DNA of 64,000 nucleotides, from assembly GCA_009617715.1 (NCBI GenBank), contig VTFK01000163.1:248001-312000 (forward strand), given 5' to 3'. Shown piece after piece: positions 1-11,400 of this stretch. Below the pieces are notes generated by a model, which was not told where the DNA came from, made no database searches, and saw only the letters and a list, made by a program, of their open reading frames with translations. The position numbers and the translations under genes were made by a program. This DNA is from Plectrocnemia conspersa (taxonomy: Eukaryota; Arthropoda; Insecta; Trichoptera; Polycentropodidae). Within the stretch, counting starts at the first letter, position 1; each line of letters starts with the position of its first letter.

Positions 1-671
1 TTTGTTTTAAAAAAGTGATTAGAGTCTAGTTAAATTGCAGATGTATAATATTTCGTGCAATTTAACTTTCTTTTGGAATTTTAACTATAACACTTCTCTT
101 TATTATTAATATTTTATAGATGCATGTATACACATTGTCTATTTTTATATTCATATTAAATTAACTGTCTGATTTTATAATATACAACATTATTGTCATA
201 TTGAGAATAATACATATTTTTGTTAATTTAAAAATTGAAGTAACTCGCCTTATGAAATTAAGTAATAGTTTAATGTATATATTTTACTGCGATTCAGTAC
301 CTTTTATTAAAAAAAAAATTATACAATATAAATTAAATTTTCCAACTTTCATCAGTAATTTTGTTTGATTTTGATCATTCATTTACAATAGTTAAAAGAT
401 GAATTATATAATCACTGGTAAATTTAAAATTAAATGCTAAGTTATATTTTGATAAATCGTTAGTACAGAGAACGGTAATTTACATTTCTAAAAATTATAC
501 ACATACTAAACTATTTTGTATTTTCAATTAAATGGCGTTACTTTTCTAGTCAGTTAGATGGCGAAAGAGCTGATAATAGCTTAAAGTATTAAACATATAA
601 TTTACCGAAAATATGTATAAAATAATGTATATATCATTGTAGTCTGATATTTTTTTCGGTTTTTTTAACTC

Positions 672-800
672 TAAGGGGTGTGACTTCGCAGCCAGTAAGA
701 CGCAGGTGGAAACTAGTGTGAATTTTATTAGATTATATTACGACAGACTTTTATGGACGAGATGTTTTTCTCGGGTAGTGGTGTAAAAGTTGGCGCAGGG
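672..800 (+). repeat. dispersed repeat, copy 1 (unclassified)
   Basis: The stretch beginning aaggggtgtgacttcgcagc resembles aaaggatgtgactttgcagc at about 56848. Both continue with similar sequence and share a ggtg(t/g)(a/g)aaaagttg block about 100 bases downstream. A shorter match to the core ggatgtgactt lies in reverse near 62140. Two diverged copies in one 64-kb window suggest an interspersed element, possibly a decayed LTR or SINE. No ends or target duplications could be defined. Confidence 0.4.
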
Positions 801-1149
801 ATGATGTCCGTGGAAGTGACAGTCTAGTGTAGGTTGATTCCTCTCTACTGCGGTGCTCGTTTGGTGGTGTTCCTCTCAGGATGTGAGCGTCCATGACCGT
901 ATGTTATCTGCGGACGGACGGGCGTTTGCTAGTCTCTTCGAGTGTCTTCCCTCTCCTCATTTGAAATCAGGCTTAAAGTATTCAGGGCTGTAAAACTTGC
1001 TGACCAATTAAGTTGCACTCGCTTCTTAGAGCAATGAAATATGTATACGCCTTTAGAAAGTGACATTTGATGAAATTGTGTAACGGGAATGTGTGTCATT
1101 CAAAAGAAAATATTATATAATATAATATCATAGAATCCTTTTCATAATT

Positions 1150-1345
1150 TATTTATTTAAATTAAATTAAGATCATCGTAACATAACAGGTTATCCCAAT
1201 GCGTCACAATGGTCGAAAACAATAATTGTATTATTTCAATACACAAAAAAAATATAATTAAAATAATACAAATCATACATAGATTTACTATCGATAGCAA
1301 ATTAAATTATTAAATTATTAAAAAACGTTGCGCAATTGTAAATAG
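1150..1345 (-). mobile_element. LINE 3' tail fragment, copy 1
   Basis: This segment resembles 30893-31100: both carry an aaattaaattaagatcatcg-like start, a cccaatg(c/t)g(t/c)cacaatg block and then AT-rich sequence. The second copy lies directly 3' (on the minus strand) of a decayed LINE reverse transcriptase at 31156-31740, so both are read as 3' untranslated tails of the same non-LTR retrotransposon family. No coding part survives here, which fits the usual 5' truncation of LINE insertions. Confidence 0.45.
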
Positions 1346-2365
1346 CTTTGTAATATCTTACGACATATCTTATAATCAAATTTAACTATTAAAAGTTTAG
1401 TTAATATTATCAATACATTAAAATAATTTATAATTATTGAAAATATTTTTCTTTAAAAGCCAGATATTGGTAATTTGTCTTAATTATTGTTACACGCACC
1501 CTGTTAACGTATTGTGCTAGTACTTTTTATATATTTAATAAATAATCATGTTTCAAAAGTAAAATTTTAATCGATTTGCTTCTATTATTTTCCATTCGCA
1601 TTGAAATTATTAGAGGCAGAAACTTAAAACAGTAAAATGTAAATTGAAAAATACAAAATGGCAAATGTATAGACAAATTCAACACCATTTAATAAAAACA
1701 CCATTTAATAACCCATGTATTTATTTGTACATTAATCTCAACAATGAAACGATCTTTAAAGCCGATTACCTTGAAACGTGTATTTGTTAAGTTAGGCCCT
1801 TAATATTTTCAACGCCTTAGGAACGCGAAAACAAAATTAGGATCAAAATCTTCTGACGGTCAATGGTTCCCATGTCATGTCACGATCGATGTAGCAATTA
1901 TAAACATTCTTCAATAACTCGTCGGACACGATTCCGTTAAAAGCGATCATTTTTGAACGACGCTCGTGCGAAAAATCCTCAAGGTTACGCCATATTACAG
2001 TTTCCGTGAACATGACCGCGTAACACACGCCGAAGCGTTTGACCCACACTCAAAACTATAATATTAACTCACACACATGTAGAACTTTTGTATTTAAAAA
2101 AAACCAGTTCAACCTGTTGCAGCGTTCAAGTTTCGTGTTTGATGCACTGATCATAATCGGCTTGTATAATAACGACAAGAGTTTTATGAATGTTTTTTAC
2201 ATGCTCGAATTTTTTGATTGGATCCTTGAACTTTTGTTATTTGTAAAGTAAATTATGTTAGTGGCTGTCGTGTTATATGTGACGTATTGAGACAGATACC
2301 TTTTGCACCTGAGAAATTGTATTGGTGAAGCTTTTTCTTAGATCGTAGACGAGGGTCGCTGTTTT

Positions 2366-2400
2366 ATGTCTAGTGTTGAAATGTCGATGATTGACGAAGG
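2366..2400 (+). CDS. cytochrome b561 exon 1 (start exon, inferred)
   Basis: An ATG at 2366, with an in-frame stop just upstream at 2339-2341, opens a frame that ends GAC GAA GG before a good donor, gtaaat, at 2401. The two leftover bases complete a glycine codon with the single g at the start of the exon at 6564, so frame is kept. A second in-frame ATG at 2381 has a better context (gaaATG). The deduced N-terminus, MSSVEMSMIDEGHRANSYEE, is short, hydrophilic and acidic, as expected before helix 1. No transcript supports it here; another upstream exon remains possible. Confidence 0.6.
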
Positions 2401-5400
2401 GTAAATATAAAATGTGTTTCAGGAGAAAAAAGGTATTTTATTACATACGCAAATATGCACAGCTTTATCTGTCTGCTATGGATAAAATAGTATATTTTCT
2501 TGAAATCATGTACATTATAAATCTTATTTAATATACATTCGAAGGACTTAATTGTATTTTATAGTTATATTTTTTTATCATATATTAATTGTACACATAT
2601 TCACTATCCGTTTTACTATTTAATAATATAAGTTTAATTTTGCTTGTATTAAATTTTAATTTATATACTTCTAACCAAGCATTTATCATAATCATAGACT
2701 TAACTTAAATCCATGTACTAATTTTTATTTTCTATTAATTAAATAGTCTTGAAACCATTTTAATACTTGGCCTTTTAATTCATATACTTTTCTCTTTCTA
2801 TCTATTGTAATCTTTTCTCAAAATTCTCAATTGATCATTCAATAACCGCTTATTGATGACGACCGAAGCCATAATTGAATCTGTCTTGAAACGTTTGATA
2901 CAATTAAGACGTCTAGGCCTTCTTTGTGTAGTGACGAGCTTAACAACAAAAATAATATTTATTTTCTTCGTCGTTTAAGTGGCTCATCAGTCATTTCTTG
3001 CGAAAGCTCGCTCGTTCTAATGGCGTCACCGGGAGCGCTGAACATTAGCAATTAATCAAGCCTAATTGATTCACTTGTGGCAGAGTGAAGTTCTATATGA
3101 CAAGCAATGCGACCATCGGGTGTGTCTGGGACCTTGCAGTCCCACCACGTGCAACTTACACGATAATATACTCCATGTACCGTTCCTCACGGATAACGAT
3201 CGCCATTCACGGAGATGCATTGCGTTTTGTATGCTACTCGCAGCATCCGTATTAGCCATGCACGCACACGAGTGTACGTGTATGTACGTTCAGGTATGTC
3301 ACGGTCTAACAGTGCTTTTTAAATGTGGGATGAGCTCAATATTGGATTGGTTCTGACAACACAAAGAGTTGTTAATTTTTCAAAGTAAGGTTCAAATTAG
3401 ACATCTGAAGACTGCCATAATAACTTGAAAGACATTGACAACATAATATTTATGTAGTCGAGATGAGAATATGATGATATGACTGGGATAAATATAATTT
3501 AAAATTAAATAAATAAAATTTGTATAATAATTAAATATTATCTTATTGTTAATGATACATTTAAATCCCATAGAATAGTTCAGTTAAGATTTCTCAATTT
3601 TGACTTAAAACTTTCATATTATTATAGGAAAGAAGTAAACATTCAGTACAAATAAGTACAAACGTTGTCTAAATATCTAAATTATTATATTATATATTTG
3701 TATCAACTCACTATAAATATATTCATAGCCTTCAATTTCAATTAACTTTTATATATAAAAATATTTGTAGAATCTATGCTTAAAGACTTATATAAAGAAA
3801 CTTGTGTTTATAGCTTAACATAAACGTTTTCAGCTTGACATTAAACGTTTTTCACGAGACAGGAGACAAAGGACGAATAAGATAAATATTTTATTTTTAG
3901 CTGATAAAGTTCCGCTAGACATTTTAATGGTTGTTTTTTAATAATTGAAGATAAGCTATTTTATCGTGTTATTGCTTAATAAAAATTATAAAACAACCAT
4001 ATTATAGATTGAATATGTCATGTATTAAAATACACCATAATTCAATAAAAATATGTATCATGTACTAAAAATATATCATAATCAATAATAAAAAAATGTT
4101 TTTATTTATTTAATATAATTTAGGAACGATAAGTTCTTCCAAAAAGAAATTCAACAGTACCAACAAAAAAACTGGACTTAAATACTGTAATTTGCATTGA
4201 TATTATAAACATCCCTTTGTAAAAAAATACTGTATATTGTACTATTACATGCGTTACATAAACCGTATGTTATTTCTTCAATATTTCTTCAGTTTTGAGT
4301 TGTAATTAAATTAAAAACGTTTATTTTCTTACAAAGGTAACATATGTGCTAATTGTGTGAATATTATTGCTTATATAAATATATATGTCGCTTTTGTATA
4401 TTCGTTATTCAGAGACTCAAAATCTCAAATGTCTTGCTTTTCGGAAATAGATACATTCTAAACTTTTCCCTTTGATTTTTAAAATAATAGTCTTCCCAGA
4501 AATATCCATGTGTATCCATTTCGTCTAGTAAATGTATTGTAGAAAGTGTCTCGCTTTCCATTCAAATACATATAGTATTATTCTCAATATGTTTAAAGAC
4601 ATAATTTATCTAATTATTAACATTTGTACTATACAATATTTCTGAATATCTAAACTCGATCTGCGCATTTGCCAGACACAAAGGAAACACATCAATAAAA
4701 TGATCATAGAAAGTTGCTTTCTAACTTCCAATTAACTCGGACTTGCATTATAATGTATCCTGAGTTATGCATGCATATACTTTTCCCGTCAGCATGCAAA
4801 TTCGATCTTGGTTCCGGAGTGCGGTTTTCCCATCGGGAATTTAATCCGGATAGACATGATGAATATATGTATCTATTATGTATGGATGCATTTCGACGGC
4901 AGATTTATGCACGCTGCGCTTGTTACGGATTCATCTTCTTTTAGCTTTCTTTTCTGTTTCGTTTTGCTTCGAGGTTCGAAAGATAACGCAGCTACGCTGA
5001 TCGCGCTATTTCTAAGTATACCAAGATGACTGAACACTTCTTTGTACTTAGAATTCGGAATGGGAATACAGCCCTGACTTGAACATTTTTTTTTATAATT
5101 AATGAATAAATAATCGGAACGAAAACCAAAATAAAAACAATTTTATTTTATTGATCGAAGAAAACCAAAATAAAAACAATTTTATTTTATTGATCGAAGT
5201 ATGTTTAAAACGAATTTTGGTTAATAGGAGGGCGCAAAAACAATTTTCACTTCTCAGAAGTCAAAAATTCACGTCAAAAGCAATAAAATAGTCGGCGCTG
5301 TAGCAATGGAAACGCTCGGTAGCGAGCGACAAAAAGTTTTGTATTGAAATTTATTGTTCGTCGTGTTAAAATTTATTTGTACTCGTAGGTAACACAATAA

Positions 5401-8400
5401 AAGATCAGCGTATAAAGTATTTTTAGAAGTACCTGAATGTAAGAAAGATTGTTTAAACTCTTCTTATTGCTTAAAACACAAAATATATTCATAAATAGTC
5501 AGACGAATAATTGGTCATAAATGTCGGTAATTTATGTCGAAATTGGACCTGCTTGTTTATTATATTTCCAAAATAAAAAGATAAGCTAATCTTCATTCAA
5601 TATCTTCAAATTGTTCCGACTATTGAATCATTGGAGTTTTTCGCAAAATTCGCAAGCATATATCAACATTCTTAACTTATCTTAAAATAAAATTAATTTT
5701 TTCGGTCTTTTTTTATTACATATTAATATAACAAATAATAATGTCAATACCGGTATTACCAGTATTAACTGTTTTTTCTCTTAATAATACCGGTATTGAA
5801 AATCCTGGTATTATTGCAATCCCTAAATAAATATTAATATTTTTTTTATAAAATATTTTTTAAATATGCATACATATGTAAAATAATAAAATAATTATAT
5901 TTTATAATTATAATAGATCTACTTATTATATAATTACAAACCGTTTGACATTTTAAATCAGTTCATAAATATATTAAATTATGTATTATAAATAAATTGT
6001 ATTTCCCATTATTAAATTCAGAAAACGTTCGGTTTATTTATATTACTGTTATGTGTTTTTCATCGATTTTCCAACTGGTTTGATTATATTAGTATTATTA
6101 TATACTACTAAATATATGAAGAAAGTTCCACTACATTAAAAATGATCTCTACCGACACAAATATGTTTAACTAAAATTTCTTATGTATATCTGAAACATT
6201 CTAAAAATCTATGTAAACATAACTAAACAAACAAAACATTACACATATTTAGCCATCCATTTCAAATTCTGTTAGCATCACTGTAGATGTTCATTGAAAG
6301 AACCATTTTGAGGCAAGCCTATATATGTATATACAAATATCAAATATCACATGAATGAATGATACAATCGTACATTCATACTTTCATATCATTTTTTTTT
6401 TGTATGGCCGTAATAACATATTTGAATATCGTTTCTTTCCCACAAAAAATCAAATTTTACACTTAAAATGTGTGATTCAAGCTTCAGAATTTGCTGAATG
6501 AAATAATATATTAACAATATTAACGATAGCAATAATCTAAATTTGGTACTTTCTCTTTTACAGGCATCGTGCCAACTCTTACGAAGAAGACACTGGAGAA
6601 TGGGGATGCGGCAGTTGGTTCGAATACGCGCTGGTGGTCACCCTGGCCACCGTCCTCCTTCTAGGATCCTTAGCATTGACCCTCTTTTGGGTACTCTCCT
6701 ACCGTGGTGGATTCGCATGGAACGAAAATCCTGAGCTACAGTTTAATCTTCATCCCGTGCTCATGGTTGCCGGCTTCATCACTTTTAGCGGATTTTGTAA
6801 GTCACATTCAATTAAAATTATATAAATATTGTAACTGGTAATAGTAACATATTACTTATATTTTAGCAATGCTCTTATACCGCATCTGCCGATGCTGCCG
6901 GCGACTCTACGTCAAGTTGTTCCACACAATTTTCCACGCTTTGGCCATTCCTTGTGTCATTGTAGGCTTCATCGCTGTTTTGGAGTCTCACAATCGTGCC
7001 ACGCCACCGATTCCCAACTTTTATTCTCTTCATAGCTGGCTGGGATTCGCTACCATGGGATTGTTTGCCATTCAGGTAAAAATATATAAAATTATTGAAT
7101 TGTAGATATTGTTGTAAACGTTTTATTATATGAGGGTAAGACAAATGTAAACCTAAATATTATTGATCTTAATTTAGGTTCCTGAATACATTCATGTTAT
7201 AGTATTTTCCCTGAGCATCCAAAATTATCCCTCGTTCTTACAAAAAGAGTCAGTACAATCTTTACTGCAGATAAATAGCCTCATTCCTTGCTCTCACAGA
7301 AATCACATTTTGCTTAAAAGTTCTGCAAAAGCATTTAGCAGGCAATAAGTTGTTCTTTTAATTCTGAAGTCAGCTGTTGTTGTACTTACCTTGCAGACAC
7401 TTTGTGGAACTGAAGAACATTACCGATGTGGTGTACGATTACTTTTTTATTTTATTCACTGTTACTCGACTTGCCTGCTAGAGAGCTCACATCATATTGT
7501 ACACTTGCTGGAGTGACAGACATGCATCACAATACTAAACTTATCTCAAAACCAAATGCAAATTTACGTTTTTATTTGATCTACCCTCATATAGTGTATG
7601 TATTAAGATAAATGACTAATGTTAAAATTGTGGGAACAAGGTTTATAATATATTATTGTTTATAATGTAAAATAATTTGTATCAAATTCTTTTTCAGTTT
7701 GTGGTAGGATTCTTCAGTTTCTTGGTTTTGTTGTGCTGCGACAGAGCCACGGCTGGCTTCCGCGCAAGCCTCGTGCCAATCCACTCGGCTTTCGGACTCA
7801 CCACTCTCATGTTGGCCATCGCCACTTGCCTGACGGGATTGACTGAGAAGGCCACCTTCGTTCTTGGGTTTGTACACCAAACTGTTCAACGCGTTTCGAA
7901 TACGAACATTGAATTGAGTGTATTGCAGTTAATTTCTGTCGTTTGCTAGATGCATGATTTGATTACTCATACTTTTAATACTCAAAATTTAGTGAGGAGT
8001 TGAATGATAATTCCTCTCGTGGAGATGATAGCATCATCCTATAAAAAAACATAACATTAATACATGTCGAATAAATCATAATTGCATAAATGCATGTCAT
8101 GTTATAGTTTATTTTTATGCATTAATTTTTATACTTTAAAATAAGATAATATCCATACATTTAACATGTCAATTGGAAATGTTTGGGCTTAGGACAATTT
8201 TGAAACAGACTAATAAAAACATATGTTACTATAAAATGTAAGTTGTAGGTATATTTTTAACGCTTTTTATCCAAATTTGTTAGTGCCATTTGTGTTTGAT
8301 GTCGTGAAAATTCTTTAACAAGCGTTGTCCTGACAGAATTTGGTGCAGTATTTACCCCATTTTGCTATTTATGTTCAAACAGATCTTAAAATAATGCTTG

Positions 8401-11400
8401 ATTTGTTCTACTCAGAGATTTCCACGATAAATTAAATATTACAGTTTTATGTCTTCAAGAATAACTAGTTTCTTTCTAAAGAAGCTTGGATCAATATTTT
8501 TAGAGACAAATTACTTTTCTTCACCATAACCTCAATTTATTATGAGTCCAATAATAATATATAGACTTGAATTTATTTATTATTTTCTGAACAACTCAAT
8601 GTTTTGGTTTTAGTTTTTAGATTGCTCAATATTTTTTATGTTAATTTTAAATAACTACAGTAACACAGTGTTAAAGTTCAATCTAATGACGTTACTAACT
8701 GTAAGGTTTTATAATAAATTATTTACAGGTAAAAATGTTTCAAAATTGTTTCATGCTAAACATGATAAACTGCATTCTATATTTTTGCAAATATTGTAGT
8801 GTTTTATTGTTAAATAATAAATCTACATTTTTAACGTTGAGTCATCTACACTATTTTTTTGTAAGAGTCAGTGCACAAAAACAAATTGCCGAGTACAGAG
8901 CTGAAATAGAACAAATAAAATGGTATTAATTTTAGAATTAATTAAAATTATAATAAATAAAACAATAGTGAAAAAGTGCGATAAGATAATAATCTCGGTA
9001 GCCGTACCTCGAGAACAAAATTAAACAATACTACCCTGTGTACTTAAACAAACTAGAACCAACAAATCACAGGGCAGAAATGTAAGAGCATATACCAGGT
9101 CTCGGCAACCATTTTTGGCTGCGGGTCAAAATAATCCAAATGTGACTAAGAAAAAACCTATTCGGGTCAGTGAATATTTTTGGTCCTAACAACCATATAT
9201 GTGGTCTAGTCGTGACATCGTAACACGTTAAAAAAAATGATATTTGCAGAACTGAAATGGGTCACTTCAAATCATCAAACGGGTCACTTGGTGACCCGCG
9301 GGTCATAGGTTGCCGAGCCCTGGCATATGCAATAGTAATCATGCGTTAAATGTTTTTGTGCCTGACTGTTGAAAATTAATAGACTACAATATTCGCAATT
9401 AATATAGTCATCTACCTGCTTTGTTCTTGTTCGTTTTACGTTTTCCTTTCGTTGTTTTGTTTTGAACTTGTGTAGCATGTATATTATTATTTAATTCGCA
9501 GCAAAGAGTATTCGACGTTTCCTGATGAGGGTATCATCATCAACGCCTTGGGTGCTTCGCTCGCCGGTTTGGCAATCATTGTGGTGTACATCCTCACCCG
9601 CCAAAAGTTCTATGTCAGTCCGTTCCACAACCAAGTGTTAATACGGGCATCGTCAGATTTGTAATCGTCTAACAACGTGGCCTTATTAATTCATATAAAA
9701 TTATATACATTGCGATTAGAGTAAAAAAATAGATGAAAGTTCAAACGTGTCTTTGTGTACCTTAACTAAAAATTGTATTTTTGTGAAAATCGTATTTTAT
9801 TAATTAACACGTGTTTTTTGACTATAGATGTTTGTCTCGTCGCTTCATTATTACAGAATCAAAGCTAACTTTGTCCAATAAACGAAATTGAGTATAAATT
9901 AGATGATAAGACACAATTTAAGATGATATTAGTATTAGGTAATGAACGGTGATTTTGATTATGAAGAATGACAGGAATTATGATTGATCAATTTGTATAC
10001 ATACAAAGGGGAGCAATGATTAGTTTTTAAATTTTTATATTATAAATTAATTATCGAATATTTTTGACATATTAGGATTTTATTTTCATTATATATTATT
10101 TAAATTTAATTTTTTGTATACTTTATTTGGTTGCTATGAAGATACAAACGCGAACATAATAGTTTGAGTTTTAATTTGACGCCATTTTATAAATATTTAT
10201 AAATATATACATATTTTTTTTGTTGTTATTGTAAATTCTATGACTATTAAATTATTTTTTCATAAATCAGCCCCCATTAATTCAATACGCATAAAGCTTC
10301 AGTCCATCGCTGAAACATATAGTTTTATAATGTTTGGACAAAGGCTCTCCATAACATGTTTGCTTGCTCTATAATATTTTTAAAAATAAACACAATTGCA
10401 CAAGATTAGAAATACGTAGTTACTGTGTTCAATTACTTATAATAATGACTCATCACACAAAATTGGTTGATTTCTCATTAAAACGGTAATGTGATATCTC
10501 AATTTACTATCACACTAAATTAATTATTTTTATTTTTTGAGTAATTTATATTATACATATACATATATATAGAAATTTAATGATTTTATAAATACTGTAT
10601 TATTTTGATAGATGTGTTACAATAAATGTATTTAATTTTACGATCGATTAAAGATATTAAAAATAACTTAGTCTTTTATATGCAACCTTATGTTTATATT
10701 ATATAGATTTAATATTATGCATGATATCATTATTATAATATTTTAATTTTATTATACACATATTTGCATGTACTAAATAATATATATTTTATTATATCAT
10801 TTAAAGGTAAGGCATGAATTCTGCTATAAAAAGAAAGGTGAATATCTCTATTGTTTTTAATTTTGTTTTCACAGAAGATTTCGACTTATAGAATTTATTG
10901 TGTTTCAAGTTTGATTCAAATTGAAGAGGAAAATAAATCTGAAATGTTCCAAGCTTTCGTTTTAATGACTACAAATAATATATTTTGTTAAATTATTTTC
11001 ATCTGCCAAAATACATAAATGTTTTGGATGCTTAGCTTGTGACATTAGGACATAAAATTTAACGTGAAAGAAGCACTCATCTGAATGGAAATTAAAGCCA
11101 CCTTAATTAATAAGGCAATTAAAATTTTGAGAACACATTCTCGCAATTAATGTTCAGCGCTTTTCAATACCAGCATGATAAACCAGTGGTATATTTTGGT
11201 GACTAATATCTAAAAGACCTGGGTTCGAGTCACATTGTTTTTTTTTTAAATTTATATCGTATCTGTGAGATGGAAATTATTAATTATTATATAACTATAT
11301 TCTCGATAGTTCATTACAGATTAAGTTTTTCTAGATTTTCTAATTTAAATAAATCAAGCTAGGTCTTGCATAAGGACGTCTATTGATTGTAACTCCTTGT

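Larger units (their letters stand above)
1..2365. other. intergenic region left of the cytochrome b561 gene
   Basis: Very AT-rich DNA without any frame that looks coding. It contains a GC-richer block near 672-960 whose first part recurs at 56848-57000, and a LINE-tail-like repeat at about 1150-1345 that recurs at 30893-31100. The 5' untranslated leader and promoter of the b561 gene should lie in roughly 2200-2365, but no TATA box or initiator could be assigned with confidence. Confidence 0.5.
2401..6563 (+). other. b561 intron 1 (4.2 kb)
   Basis: AT-rich intron with no credible exon inside. It holds a moderately GC-rich block at about 2840-3290, a 39-bp tandem duplication at 5121-5198 and, directly adjoining it, a half copy of a palindromic MITE at about 5199-5330. 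The block at 2840-3290 has no continuous frame in any direction and could be regulatory. Confidence 0.5.

Noticed and set aside
11210..11235. possible tRNA gene (gggttcgagtc B box)
   Set aside because: No complete cloverleaf could be built, and the flanks match two other SINE copies.
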